Source of the DNA: Methylibium petroleiphilum PM1
GTDB lineage: Bacteria > Pseudomonadota > Gammaproteobacteria > Burkholderiales > Burkholderiaceae_C
Assembly: GCF_000015725.1 (NCBI RefSeq)
Contig: NC_008825.1
Span: 1,674,001 to 1,738,000, forward strand
DNA: 64,000 bases
Direction: 5' to 3'
In this document: positions 18,444-27,502 of the stretch, in pieces
Position numbering within the stretch: the stretch's first letter is position 1
How the letters are laid out: each line of letters begins with the position of its first letter
The notes under the pieces: generated by a model
The model's database searches: none
What the model was told of the DNA's origin: nothing
Seen by the model: the letters and a program-made list of their open reading frames with translations, nothing else
Position numbers and translations under genes: made by a program

Positions 18444-21400
18444 GCGGAAAGGGCGGGGGTGGGCGTGCCGAGCGAGCGCAGCACGTCGCGGATGAACTGG
18501 GCGCGGGCCATCGGATCAGGCAGGGCCTTCTCGATGCGCAGCTTGTCGTTGCCGGCCAGCTTGATGTGGCGGTTCTTCTGCACCAGCTCGATGATGCGCA
18601 GCGCGTCGACCGGCGCGTCGGGCCGGAAGCCGATGCTCATGGCCTGCGGGCCGGCGTCGATCTTGAGCACACCGTAGGCGCGCGCCTGCACGCGCAGGCG
18701 GTGCACGTCGAACAGCGTCTGCGCCTGCGGCGGCAGCTTGCCGAAGCGGTCGACGATCTCCTCGAGCATGGTGTCGATCTTGTCCAGCCGGTCGGCGCTG
18801 GCCAGCCGCTTGTAGAGCGACAGGCGCACATGCACGTCGCCGCAATAGGCGTCGGGCAGCAGCGCCGGCGCGTGCAGGTTGACGTCGGTGGCCACGTTCA
18901 CCGGGTTCAGCAGATCAGGCTCGCGGCCGGCCTTCATCTCGCGCACTGCGGTGGCCAGCATCTCGTTGTAGAGCTGGAAGCCGACCTCCATCATGTTGCC
19001 GCTCTGGTTCTCGCCCAGCACCTCGCCAGCGCCGCGGATCTCCAGGTCGTGCATCGCGAGGTAGAAGCCCGAGCCGAGCTCCTCCATGTCCTGGATCGCC
19101 TGCAGGCGCTGCGCGGCCTGCTTGGTGAGGCCTTCCACATCGGGCACCAGCAGGTAGGCATAGGCCTGGTGGTGCGAGCGGCCGACGCGCCCGCGCAGCT
19201 GGTGCAGCTGTGCCAGGCCGAACTTGTCGGCGCGGCTCATCACGATGGTGTTGGCGGTGGGCACGTCAATGCCCGTCTCGATGATGGTCGAGCACAGCAG
19301 CAGGTTGTGCTTCTGCGCGACGAACTCGCGCATCACCCGCTCCAGCTCGCGCTCGGGCATCTGGCCATGGGCGACCGCGATGCGCGCTTCCGGAAGCAGT
19401 TCCTCCAGCGTGCGGCGGCGGTTCTCGATGGTCTCCACCTCGTTGTGCAGGAAGTAGACCTGACCGCCGCGCTTCAGCTCGCGCATCACCGCCTCGCGGA
19501 TGGTGCCGTTGGACTCGCCGCGCACGAAGGTCTTGATGGCGAGCCGGCGCTGTGGCGCGGTGGCGATCACGCTCAGGTCGCGCAGGCCCTCGAGCGCCAT
19601 GCCCAGGGTGCGCGGGATGGGCGTGGCGGTGAGGGTCAGCACGTCGACCTCGGCGCGCAGCGCCTTCATGGCTTCCTTGTGGCGCACGCCGAAGCGGTGC
19701 TCCTCGTCGATGATCAGCAGCCCGAGGTTGGCGAACTTGGTGTCCTGGCTCAGCAGCTTGTGTGTGCCGACCACGATGTCGATCGTGCCCTCGGCCAGTC
19801 CGGCCATCGCCGCCTTGATCTCCTTGGCCGAGCGGAAGCGCGACATCTCGGCCACCTTGACCGGCCACTTGGCGAAGCGGTCGGCGATGTTCTGGTAGTG
19901 CTGCTCGGCCAGCAGCGTGGTCGGCGCCAGCAGCGCCACCTGCTTGCCGCCGGTGACCGCGACGAAGGCAGCACGCAGCGCCACCTCGGTCTTGCCGAAG
20001 CCGACGTCGCCGCACACCAGACGGTCCATCGGCTTGGGGCTGACCAGGTCCTGGATCACCGCGTGGATCGCGGCGCGCTGGTCGGCCGTTTCCTCGAAGC
20101 CGAAGCTGGCGGCGAAGGCCTCGTAGTCCTGCGGCGAGAAGCGGAAGGCATGGCCTTCACGGGCGGCGCGGCGCGCGTACAGGTTCAGCAGCTCGGCGGC
20201 GGTATCGCGCACCTGCTCGGCCGCCTTGCGCTTGGCCTTCTCCCACTGGCCGGAACCCAGCCGGTGCAGCGGCGCCTCCTCGGCGCTGACGCCGGTGTAG
20301 CGGCTGATGAGCTGCAACTGCGCGACCGGCACGTAGAGCGTCGCCTTGTCGGCGTACTCGAGGTGCAGGAACTCGCTCGGCCCGTCGCCCAGGTCGATGT
20401 TGACCAGCCCCACGTAGCGGCCAATGCCGTGGTTGGCATGCACCACCGGGTCGCCGACCTTGAGCTCCGACAGGTCCTTAATCAGCGCGTCGACATCGCT
20501 GGTCTGCTCCTGCTTGCGGCGGCGCCGTACCGTGGGTGCGGCGTCGAACAGCTCGGTCTCGGTGACGAACTGGATGCCGGGCGTGCCCGACCCACGGACC
20601 CAGAAGAAGCCGCTCGCCAGCGGCGCGACGGTGATCGCGTAGCGGTGATCGCCGGCCTCGAAGTCCGCGAGCGAAGCGACCGTCGGCGGCTCCAGCTGGT
20701 GGTCGCGCAGCAGCTCCAGCAGGCTCTCGCGTCGGCCCTCGCTCTCGGCGACGAGCAGCACGCGCGGGCCGGTGCTGTCGGTGCCCTGCTTCGCGAGGTG
20801 CTGCTCCAGCTTGCGCAGCGGGTCGGGCGTGCCGCGCTCGACGGCCAGATCGGGCAGCGGGCGCACCCATTCGAGCGGGTCGCTGCCGCGCAGCGACAGC
20901 TGCGCATGGTCGTTGCAGCGCGCGAAGAAGGCGTCGGGCGGCAGGTAGATCTCCTGCGGCGGCAGGATCGGCCGCTCGGGGTCGTGCTGCAGGAAGCGGT
21001 GGCGCTCGCGCGTCTCGCCCCAGAACTTGTTCAGCGCTGCATCGACCTCGCCGTGCAGCACCAGTTCGGCCGCGGCGCCGAGGTAGTCGAACACCGTCGC
21101 CGTCTCGTCGAAGAACAGCGGCAGGTAGAACTCGATGCCGGGACCGGCCAGGCCGGTGCCCATGTCCTTGTAGAGGCGCGAGCGGCTCGGGTCGCCTTCC
21201 ATCTTCTCGCGCCAGCGGGCGCGGAAACCGGTGCGGGCCGCCTCGTCCATCGGGAACTCGCGGCCCGGCAGCAGCCGCACCTCGGGCACCGGGTAGAGGC
21301 TGCGCTGGCTGTCGGGGTCGAAGGTGCGGATCGAGTCGACCTCGTTGTCGAACAGGTCCACGCGATAGGGCACCGGGGAGCCCATCGGGAACAGGTCAAT

Positions 21401-21913
21401 CAGCCCGCCGCGCACCGCGTACTCGCCGGGCGACACCACCTGGCTCACGTGCTGGTAGCCGGCCAGCGTGAGCTGGGCCTTCAGCGCCGCCTCGTCGAGC
21501 TTCTGCTTCTGAACGAAGTGGAAGGTGTAGGCCGCCAGGAAGGACGGCGGCGCGAGCCGCAGCAATGCCGTGGTCGCCGGCATCAGCACCACGTCGATCG
21601 CGCCCTCGCTCCGCGCATGCAGGATGCGCCACAGCGTGGCCAGCCGCTCGGAGATCAGGTCCTGGTGCGGCGAGAAGCTGTCGTAGGGCAGCGTCTCCCA
21701 GTCGGGGAACACGGCGACGCGCAAGCCTGGCGCGAAGAAGGCCAGTTCGTCCTGCAGCCGCTGCGTGTCGGCCGGTTCGGCACTGATGACGGCGGTGATC
21801 TGCCCCTGCGCGGCGCGCTGCTCGGCGAAGCGCGCGAGCAGCAGTGCATCGGCCGAGCCGAACGGGCGGGGCAGGGTGTAGCGCTTGCCGGGGGCGAGGG
21901 CGGGGAGGTCCAT
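18440..21913 (-). CDS. mfd: Transcription-repair coupling factor
   Basis: 1157-aa SF2 ATPase that removes stalled RNA polymerase and recruits UvrA. In order: UvrB-like domain 1 from the N-terminus, the RNA-polymerase-interacting CarD-like domain (LKVGDPVVHANHGIGRYVGL, near residue 480), Walker A in VCGDVGFGKTEVALRAA, DEEH box in LLIIDEEHRFGVRHK, SF2 motifs TLTATPIPRTL and QLRGRVGRSHHQAYAY, then the C-terminal TRCF domain. The start at 21913 (MDLPALAPGKRYTLPRP) gives family length. A start at 21994 would leave only 3 bp to divergent ispD. Confidence 0.96.
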   Translation of the reverse strand: MDLPALAPGKRYTLPRPFGSADALLLARFAEQRAAQGQITAVISAEPADTQRLQDELAFFAPGLRVAVFPDWETLPYDSFSPHQDLISERLATLWRILHARSEGAIDVVLMPATTALLRLAPPSFLAAYTFHFVQKQKLDEAALKAQLTLAGYQHVSQVVSPGEYAVRGGLIDLFPMGSPVPYRVDLFDNEVDSIRTFDPDSQRSLYPVPEVRLLPGREFPMDEAARTGFRARWREKMEGDPSRSRLYKDMGTGLAGPGIEFYLPLFFDETATVFDYLGAAAELVLHGEVDAALNKFWGETRERHRFLQHDPERPILPPQEIYLPPDAFFARCNDHAQLSLRGSDPLEWVRPLPDLAVERGTPDPLRKLEQHLAKQGTDSTGPRVLLVAESEGRRESLLELLRDHQLEPPTVASLADFEAGDHRYAITVAPLASGFFWVRGSGTPGIQFVTETELFDAAPTVRRRRKQEQTSDVDALIKDLSELKVGDPVVHANHGIGRYVGLVNIDLGDGPSEFLHLEYADKATLYVPVAQLQLISRYTGVSAEEAPLHRLGSGQWEKAKRKAAEQVRDTAAELLNLYARRAAREGHAFRFSPQDYEAFAASFGFEETADQRAAIHAVIQDLVSPKPMDRLVCGDVGFGKTEVALRAAFVAVTGGKQVALLAPTTLLAEQHYQNIADRFAKWPVKVAEMSRFRSAKEIKAAMAGLAEGTIDIVVGTHKLLSQDTKFANLGLLIIDEEHRFGVRHKEAMKALRAEVDVLTLTATPIPRTLGMALEGLRDLSVIATAPQRRLAIKTFVRGESNGTIREAVMRELKRGGQVYFLHNEVETIENRRRTLEELLPEARIAVAHGQMPERELERVMREFVAQKHNLLLCSTIIETGIDVPTANTIVMSRADKFGLAQLHQLRGRVGRSHHQAYAYLLVPDVEGLTKQAAQRLQAIQDMEELGSGFYLAMHDLEIRGAGEVLGENQSGNMMEVGFQLYNEMLATAVREMKAGREPDLLNPVNVATDVNLHAPALLPDAYCGDVHVRLSLYKRLASADRLDKIDTMLEEIVDRFGKLPPQAQTLFDVHRLRVQARAYGVLKIDAGPQAMSIGFRPDAPVDALRIIELVQKNRHIKLAGNDKLRIEKALPDPMARAQFIRDVLRSLGTPTPALSA

Positions 21914-21997
21914 GCGGTGAAGAAAGTCGAAAGCAGATCGCCCCGCCGCGGGAGCAGGCGGGGCGATCCACGGGGTGAATTCTAGAATCGGCATCCG

Positions 21998-22711
21998 ATG
22001 ACCCCGAATCCCGCTCTCGAGCCACCCCGGTGCTATGCGCTCGTGCCCTGTGCGGGCGTCGGTGAGCGGGCCGGCGTGGGCGGGCCCAAGCAGTACCGCG
22101 AGATCGCCGGCCGCAGCGTCGTCGCGCACACGCTGGCGGCGCTGGCGCGCGTGCCGCGCCTCGCCGGCACGCTGGTCGTCGTGGCGCCGGAGGATCGCGT
22201 GTTCGAGGCGCATGCGCCGGCGGTGCAGACCTGGGTGGCGCGCGTCGGCGGCGCCACGCGGGCGGCCAGCGTGCTCAACGGGCTGCAGGCGCTGGCCGGG
22301 CGCGGCGCACGCGACGACGACTGGGTGCTGGTGCACGACGCGGCGCGCTGCCTGCTGCAGCCCGCGGACGTGGAGCGCCTGATCGCCGCCTGCGAGGGCG
22401 ACGCCGTCGGCGGCCTGCTCGCGCTGCCGGTCGCCGACACGCTCAAGCGCGAAGGCGCCGGCCCCGGCGAGGGCCGCGTCTCGGCCACCGTCGAGCGGCG
22501 CGCGATGTGGCAGGCGCAGACGCCGCAGATGTTCCGTCTGGGCCTGCTGCGCGAGGCGCTGCGCGCCGCCGGCGACACCGTCACCGACGAAGCGAGCGCG
22601 ATCGAGGCGCTGGGCCACGCGCCGCGGCTGGTGCCGGGATCGCTGGAGAATTTCAAGCTCACCTGGCCGGCTGATTTTTCGCTGGCCGAACGACTGCTGA
22701 GGACACGCTGA
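21998..22711 (+). CDS. ispD: 2-C-methyl-D-erythritol 4-phosphate cytidylyltransferase
   Basis: 237-aa enzyme of the MEP isoprenoid pathway, making CDP-methylerythritol. The CTP-binding N-terminus is [20 protein letters not shown], with the Gly-rich loop and the conserved Lys. Also seen are [20 protein letters not shown] and [26 protein letters not shown] is the usual C-terminal motif. The stop and the ispF start share a base (TGATG), the common ispDF pairing. It is divergent from mfd. Confidence 0.95.
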   Translation: MTPNPALEPPRCYALVPCAGVGERAGVGGPKQYREIAGRSVVAHTLAALARVPRLAGTLVVVAPEDRVFEAHAPAVQTWVARVGGATRAASVLNGLQALAGRGARDDDWVLVHDAARCLLQPADVERLIAACEGDAVGGLLALPVADTLKREGAGPGEGRVSATVERRAMWQAQTPQMFRLGLLREALRAAGDTVTDEASAIEALGHAPRLVPGSLENFKLTWPADFSLAERLLRTR

Positions 22712-23199
22712 TGAACCCCGTTCCGTTCCGCATCGGCGAGGGCTGGGACACGCATGCGCTGGTCACCGGCCGCAAGCTCGTCCTCGGTGGCGTCGACATT
22801 CCGCACAGCCACGGTCTGCTCGGTCACTCCGATGCCGACGCGCTGCTGCACGCGATCACCGACGCGCTGCTCGGGGCCGCGGCGCTGGGCGACATCGGCC
22901 GCCACTTCCCCGACACCGACGCGCGCTTCGCCGGCGCCGACTCGGGCGTGCTGCTGGCCGAAGCGGCGAAGCGGGTGCGCGAGGCGGGCTGGGTAGTGGG
23001 CAACGTCGACGCCACCATCGTCGCGCAGGCGCCGAAGATGGCGCCGCACATCCCGGCGATGGTCGAGCGCATCGCCGCCTGCCTGGGCGTGGCGGCGTCG
23101 CAGGTCAACGTGAAGGCGAAGACGGCCGAGAAGATGGGACCGGTGGGCCGCGGCGAGGCCATCGAGGCGCGCGCCGTGTGCCTGCTGCTGCCGGCCTGA
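22711..23199 (+). CDS. ispF: 2-C-methyl-D-erythritol 2,4-cyclodiphosphate synthase
   Basis: 162-aa enzyme directly after IspD and IspE in the MEP pathway. The zinc-binding motif is [19 protein letters not shown] (Asp and His ligands) with [20 protein letters not shown] carrying the third ligand. The C-terminal region has [20 protein letters not shown], as in all IspF proteins. Length is normal. The start overlaps the ispD stop, so the two are translationally coupled. It ends 12 bp before the stop of the opposing ppk2 gene. Confidence 0.96.
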   Translation: MNPVPFRIGEGWDTHALVTGRKLVLGGVDIPHSHGLLGHSDADALLHAITDALLGAAALGDIGRHFPDTDARFAGADSGVLLAEAAKRVREAGWVVGNVDATIVAQAPKMAPHIPAMVERIAACLGVAASQVNVKAKTAEKMGPVGRGEAIEARAVCLLLPA

Positions 23200-23211
23200 A
23201 CGGCCGGGGGT

Positions 23212-24147
23212 TCAGTAGATCTCGGGCACGATCATGTGCTCGGGCACCGGGTGGCGCAGGTAGTCCGCGTGCCGCACGCGCTCGGGCAGCGTGACCGTGG
23301 GACGTTCTACCTCGTGGTAGGGCATCTGGCCCAGCAGGTGGGCGATGCAGTTGAGCCGCGCGCGCTTCTTGTCCACCGCCTGCACCACCCACCAGGGCGC
23401 CTCGGGGATGTGGGTGCGTTCCAGCATCGTTTCCTTGGCCTTGGTGTACTCCTCCCAGCGGCGGCGCGATTCCAGGTCCATCGGGCTGAGCTTCCACTGC
23501 TTCAGCGGGTCGTGGATGCGGCCGAGGAAGCGCAGGTGCTGCTCCTCGTCGGTGATCGAGAACCAGTACTTGATCAGCTGGATGCCCGAGCGCACCAGCA
23601 TCTTCTCGAACTCCGGCACCGAGCGGAAGAACTCTTCGACGTCGGCCTCGCTGCAGAAGCCCATGACCTTCTCGACGCCGGCGCGGTTGTACCAGCTGCG
23701 GTCGAACAGGACGATCTCGCCGCCGGCCGGCAGGTGCGACACATAGCGCTGGAAGTACCACTGCGTGCGCTCGCGGTCGTTGGGTGCCGGCAGCGCGACC
23801 ACACGGCATACCCGCGGGTTGAGCCGCTGCGTGATGCGCTTGATGGCGCCGCCCTTGCCGGCCGAGTCGCGCCCTTCGAACAGGATGACGACGCGGTGCC
23901 TGGTGGCAGCCACCCAGTCCTGCAGCTTCACCAGCTCGCTCTGCAGGCGCAGCAGCTCGCGGAAGTAGCGGCTGCGCTCCAGGCGCTGGGCCTCGCGCTC
24001 GGCATCGCTCGGCGCGCCGGACGGCGACACGAGGTCGCGGTCGTCGATCTCCATCTCGAGCTCTTCGTCGTAGCTGTCGACGAGATCGCGGTGGAGGCGC
24101 TGCAGCAGGTCGTCGTCGTCGTGGTCGATCCGGTCGTTCAGGCTCAT
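23212..24147 (-). CDS. ppk2: Polyphosphate kinase 2 family protein
   Basis: 311-aa P-loop kinase that uses polyphosphate to phosphorylate nucleoside di- or monophosphates. Walker A is ILFEGRDSAGKGGAIKRI and Walker B is EIVLFDRSWYNRAGVEKVMG. The KYWFSITDEEQHLRFLGR and DPLKQWKLSPMDLESR segments are typical of one-domain class I PPK2, which mostly prefer NDPs. About 50 acidic N-terminal residues (RIDHDDDDLLQRL) precede the core. ATG at 24147 gives family length; the much longer open frame behind it is the shadow of the kinase gene upstream. Confidence 0.92.
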   Translation of the reverse strand: MSLNDRIDHDDDDLLQRLHRDLVDSYDEELEMEIDDRDLVSPSGAPSDAEREAQRLERSRYFRELLRLQSELVKLQDWVAATRHRVVILFEGRDSAGKGGAIKRITQRLNPRVCRVVALPAPNDRERTQWYFQRYVSHLPAGGEIVLFDRSWYNRAGVEKVMGFCSEADVEEFFRSVPEFEKMLVRSGIQLIKYWFSITDEEQHLRFLGRIHDPLKQWKLSPMDLESRRRWEEYTKAKETMLERTHIPEAPWWVVQAVDKKRARLNCIAHLLGQMPYHEVERPTVTLPERVRHADYLRHPVPEHMIVPEIY

Positions 24148-24242
24148 GGGCGGGGCAGGCGAGGGGTTGCGGGAGGACACAGGCGTCCCGTTCGAGCGTG
24201 CCCGGTTCGCGTGACCGTTTCGTGACGGCCCGAGGCCCCTGT

Positions 24243-25697
24243 CTACGGCGCCCGCTTCAGCCGGATGTGCGCCACGAAGCCGCCGTCGGCCGCATTGGCG
24301 ATCTCGAAGCTGCCGCCCATGCGCTGCACCGCCTTCTCGACGATGGCCAGCCCGAGCCCGGCACCGGTGGCGGCGGTGCGGGCCGCGTCGCCGCGGTAGA
24401 ACGGCGTGGTCAACTGCGTGAGCTTCTGCGGCGGCACGCCCGGCCCGTGGTCGCGCACACTGACGATCACCCACGGCCCGGTGCGGGCGTAGCTGACCAC
24501 CACGTAGGCGATGCCGTCGGTGGAGCGGCCGTAGCGTCGGGCGTTCTCGAACAGGTTGCCGAGCACGCGGCCGAGTTCGGTGTCGTCGGCCATCACGCGG
24601 GTGTCGATCGCCACGCGCGACTCGATGCGGATCTGCGTCGGGTCGCGGAAGGCCGAGATCTCGCGGTCGACCACGCTGCTCAGGTGCACCGGCACCAGCT
24701 TCACCTCGCCGGGTCGCGCGTAATCCATGAACTTGTCGATGATGGCGTCGAGCTGGTCGATGTCGGCCGCCATGTTGCGCTTGGCCTCTTCGTCGACGAC
24801 GCTCATCTCGGCTTCCAGCCGCATGCGAGCCAGCGGCGTGCGCAGGTCGTGGCTGATGCCGGCCAGCATGACCGCGCGGTCTTCCTCCACCTTGGCCAGC
24901 TCGCGTGCCATGCGGTTGAAGCCCATGTTGACCTCGCGGATCTCGCTGGTCATGGTCTGTTCGTCGAGGCGCGATTCGAACTCGCCGTCGCGGATGCGGC
25001 TGGCCGCGAACGACAGTTCCTTCAGCGGCCGGTTGATCAGCCCGGCGATCACCGCAGAGGCCAGCAACGTGGCGATCAGCGCGATGCTGGTCCAGACGAA
25101 GTAGGTGCTGCCGGCCACGGCCTCCACGCGCTTCGGGTCGGCCTGCAGCCAGTACGGATCGTGCTCGATGTTGAAACCGACCCACAGGCCCGAGACGCCG
25201 TTGACGCTGTTGGCGACCAGCGTGTCGGGCCCGAGCCGGGAGCGCAGCTCCTGCCCCACGGCACGGCTGAAGCGGTCGACCTCGAAGGGCTCGTACTTGT
25301 CCTTGGGCTCGCGCGGCACGATCTTGACCGACTCCTGGTCGCTCATCGTCTTGACCAGCGTCACGCGGTTGATCGCGTCGGCGTAGCGCATCGCGGCGCG
25401 CGACAGGTTCACCAGGCTGGCGATCTGGCGCGCCGCCTGCACCGCGCGCGGCTCGAACTCCAGCGCGCGGAAGGTCTGCATCCACGCGAAGATGCCGCCG
25501 CACAGCAGCAGTGCCAGCAGGATGAAGGTGCGCCAGAACAGCGTCATCGCGAAACGCGGCAGCAGGTGCCATTCGTCCGCCGACGCTTCCGCTGCTGCGC
25601 GCTCCGCCGACGGCCGCGCGCGGTGTGGCTGGGGTGCCCGCGCGGTGCCGCGCGAGGCCCGCCTCACCCGTTCATTCGAGATGAGCGGGTCAACCAT
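24243..25697 (-). CDS. EnvZ-like sensor histidine kinase
   Basis: 484-aa membrane kinase. An unusually long basic N-terminus (about 50 aa) leads to transmembrane 1 (LFWRTFILLALLLCGGIFAW). A periplasmic sensor of about 110 residues follows, then transmembrane 2 (FVWTSIALIATLLASAVIAG), a HAMP linker (INRPLKELSFAASRIRDGEF), the H-box GISHDLRTPLARMRLE, N-box LGNLFENARR, and G1/G2 boxes DHGPGVPP and GAGLGLAIVEKA. It lies 45 bp after the OmpR-type regulator gene and clearly forms a pair with it. A start at 25547 would drop the basic extension. The signal is unknown; EnvZ-like kinases often sense osmolarity or envelope stress. Confidence 0.9.
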   Translation of the reverse strand: MVDPLISNERVRRASRGTARAPQPHRARPSAERAAAEASADEWHLLPRFAMTLFWRTFILLALLLCGGIFAWMQTFRALEFEPRAVQAARQIASLVNLSRAAMRYADAINRVTLVKTMSDQESVKIVPREPKDKYEPFEVDRFSRAVGQELRSRLGPDTLVANSVNGVSGLWVGFNIEHDPYWLQADPKRVEAVAGSTYFVWTSIALIATLLASAVIAGLINRPLKELSFAASRIRDGEFESRLDEQTMTSEIREVNMGFNRMARELAKVEEDRAVMLAGISHDLRTPLARMRLEAEMSVVDEEAKRNMAADIDQLDAIIDKFMDYARPGEVKLVPVHLSSVVDREISAFRDPTQIRIESRVAIDTRVMADDTELGRVLGNLFENARRYGRSTDGIAYVVVSYARTGPWVIVSVRDHGPGVPPQKLTQLTTPFYRGDAARTAATGAGLGLAIVEKAVQRMGGSFEIANAADGGFVAHIRLKRAP

Positions 25698-25742
25698 GGC
25701 CAGCGCTCACCAGGGGCCGGGAGACGGCGTGTGTTCGGTGCT

Positions 25743-26453
25743 TCAAGCTGCGCCGTCCGGCACGAACACGTAGCCCACGCCCCACACGGTCTGGATGTAG
25801 CGGGGCTGGGCCGGGTCGGGCTCGATCATCTTGCGCAGGCGGGAGATCTGGACGTCGAGACTGCGGTCGAAGGGCTCGAACTCGCGGCCACGGGCCAGTT
25901 GCGCCAGCTTGTCGCGCGACAGCGGCTGGCGCGGGTGGCGCACCAGCGCCTTCAACATGGAGAACTCGCCGGTGGTCAGCGCGATCTGCTCGCCGTCCTT
26001 GGTCAGGCGGCGCAGCGCCAGGTCGAATTCGAACGGGCCGAAGCTGACGGTCTGTGCCTCCTTGGCCGGCGCGCCGGGGGCTTCCAGCGTGGGGCGGCGG
26101 CGCAGCACGGCGTTGATGCGCGCCAGCAGCTCCCGCGGGTTGAAGGGCTTGGGCAGGTAGTCGTCGGCGCCCACCTCGAGACCGACGATGCGGTCCACGT
26201 CCTCCACCTTGGCCGTCAGCATGATGATCGGCGTGGTGTCGTTGTTGGCGCGCAGCCGACGGCAGATGGACAGGCCGTCCTCGCCGGGCAGCATGAGGTC
26301 GAGCACGATCAGGTCGATGGTGTCGCGCGTCATCACGCGGTTGAGCGCCTTGGCATCCTCGGCCAGCAGCACCTCGAAGCCTTCCTGCGTCAGGTAGCGG
26401 CGCAGCAGGTCGCGGATGCGGTCCGGACGTTGGCTGTTGGCGGTTGCATTCAT
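25743..26453 (-). CDS. ompR: OmpR-family response regulator lacking the first receiver strand
   Basis: 236-aa regulator, very close in sequence to E. coli OmpR from residue 12 on. The phosphoacceptor Asp is in LIVLDLMLPGEDGLSICRRL, the Thr in IIMLTAKVEDVDRIVGLEVG and the Lys in DDYLPKPFNPREL. The winged-helix DNA-binding domain ends in RYIQTVWGVGYVFVPDG. The N-terminus reads MNATANSQRPDRIRDLLRRY, so the beta-1 strand and paired acidic residues (KILVVDDD in relatives) are missing. The ATG has a good AGGAGAG site 6 bp upstream, so this is the real start and not a mis-chosen one. The DNA-binding half is intact. Phosphorylation may be impaired; see findings. Confidence 0.88.
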   Translation of the reverse strand: MNATANSQRPDRIRDLLRRYLTQEGFEVLLAEDAKALNRVMTRDTIDLIVLDLMLPGEDGLSICRRLRANNDTTPIIMLTAKVEDVDRIVGLEVGADDYLPKPFNPRELLARINAVLRRRPTLEAPGAPAKEAQTVSFGPFEFDLALRRLTKDGEQIALTTGEFSMLKALVRHPRQPLSRDKLAQLARGREFEPFDRSLDVQISRLRKMIEPDPAQPRYIQTVWGVGYVFVPDGAA

Positions 26454-26661
26454 ACGCTCTCCTGCATTTGTAACAGCGGCATTGTGCGCAACGAAACCGA
26501 GTGAAACGGGCCGGTTTTCCCGCTGTTACATATCTTGCGCCTTGCCGAATCGAGGGCGCAAGCGGGGTTGCGAGCAAGCCGTCGATGCTGTGCCACAGTG
26601 GCGTCGATGCGCCCGTGCATCCGCCGGGCCGCGCCCACTCTTCGCCCTGAAAGGACTCTCC

Positions 26662-27396
26662 GTGATCGATCGATTGATGCGCCGGCGCCCGAGCCCGAGC
26701 GCCGCCCTGGCCGTCGCCGCGCTGGCGCTTGCGTTACCGGCCGCGCATGCGGCCGACGCGCCGCCGCGCGAGAACCTCGTCAGCTTCACCACCACCGCGA
26801 GCATCGAGGTCACCAAGGACCTGCTCGGCATCACGCTGCAGGCGGTGCGCGACGGCAACGACGCCGCGGCCGTGCAGGCGCAGCTGAAGAAGCTGCTTGA
26901 CGCGGCGCTGACGGAAGCGAAGAAGGCTGCCCAGCCCGGCGCGCTGGACGTGCGCACCGGCAACTTCTCGCTCTACCCGCGCTACGGCAAGGACGGCCGC
27001 ATCAGCGGCTGGCAGGGCCAGGCCGAGCTGATGCTGGAAGGCAAGGACAGCGAGCGCGTGGCGCAGACCGCCGGTCGCCTGACCGGCATGAACATCAGCA
27101 GCGTCGGCTACAGCATCTCGCGCGAGCTGGCCGAGAAGCACGAGAGCGAGGTCACCGGCCAGGCGATCCAGAAGTACCGTGCCAAGGCCACCGAGCTGGC
27201 CCGGCAGTTCGGCTACGCCGGCTATGCGCTGCGCGAGGTGAACGTGCAGACGGCCGACAGCGGCGGCGGGCCGCGCCCGGTGCTCTACCGCGCCAAGAAC
27301 GAGATGTCGATGGCCTCGGACGCGCCGGTGCCGGTGGAGCCGGGCAAGGGCACGATCAGCGCGACGGTGAGCGGGAGCGTGCAGCTGACGCGGTAG
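26662..27396 (+). CDS. SIMPL-domain (DUF541) periplasmic protein
   Basis: 244-aa exported protein. The signal peptide is basic RLMRRRPSPS followed by an Ala/Leu core ending near AAHAAD. The mature part has the SIMPL/DUF541 pattern: NLVSFTTTASIEVTKDLLGI at the start, FSLYPRYGKDGRISGWQGQA in the middle, and a C-terminal ISATVSGSVQL. The family (BP26, YggE) is linked to oxidative or envelope stress and outer-membrane lattices; no enzyme activity is known. GTG start at 26662 with AAGGA 6 bp upstream; an ATG five codons later is possible. It diverges from the ompR-type gene over about 210 bp. Confidence 0.82.
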   Translation: MIDRLMRRRPSPSAALAVAALALALPAAHAADAPPRENLVSFTTTASIEVTKDLLGITLQAVRDGNDAAAVQAQLKKLLDAALTEAKKAAQPGALDVRTGNFSLYPRYGKDGRISGWQGQAELMLEGKDSERVAQTAGRLTGMNISSVGYSISRELAEKHESEVTGQAIQKYRAKATELARQFGYAGYALREVNVQTADSGGGPRPVLYRAKNEMSMASDAPVPVEPGKGTISATVSGSVQLTR

Positions 27397-27421
27397 CTCG
27401 CTGACAGGCGGTCACTCGGTT

Positions 27422-27502
27422 GCGGGCGTCGAGCCCGCGCCCTCGCCGATCGCTGCGCTGGCCGATCCCCTTGAAGGGGCCCCTCGGCCTTCGCTCCGCG
27501 CT
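27422..27502. repeat. Intergenic palindromic element between SIMPL gene and bdhA
   Basis: The gap between two converging genes holds a perfect hairpin GCGGGC-GTCGA-GCCCGC (27422-27438) and a second palindromic block containing CCCCTTGAAGGGG (27467-27479) flanked by GGCC/GGCC. This is the type of repeated GC-rich element found between Burkholderiales genes; compare the one at 2464-2604. It may end transcription from both sides. No U-run is present. Confidence 0.45.

Noticed and set aside
18383-21985. Very long plus-strand open frame (about 1200 codons) opposite mfd
   Set aside because: Composition is Arg/His/Gln/Ala-rich with no recognisable domain; it mirrors the codon pattern of mfd on the other strand. 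An artefact of high GC.
21914-21994. Alternative mfd start at 21994
   Set aside because: It would leave 3 bp to divergent ispD, and the added residues are not family-like.
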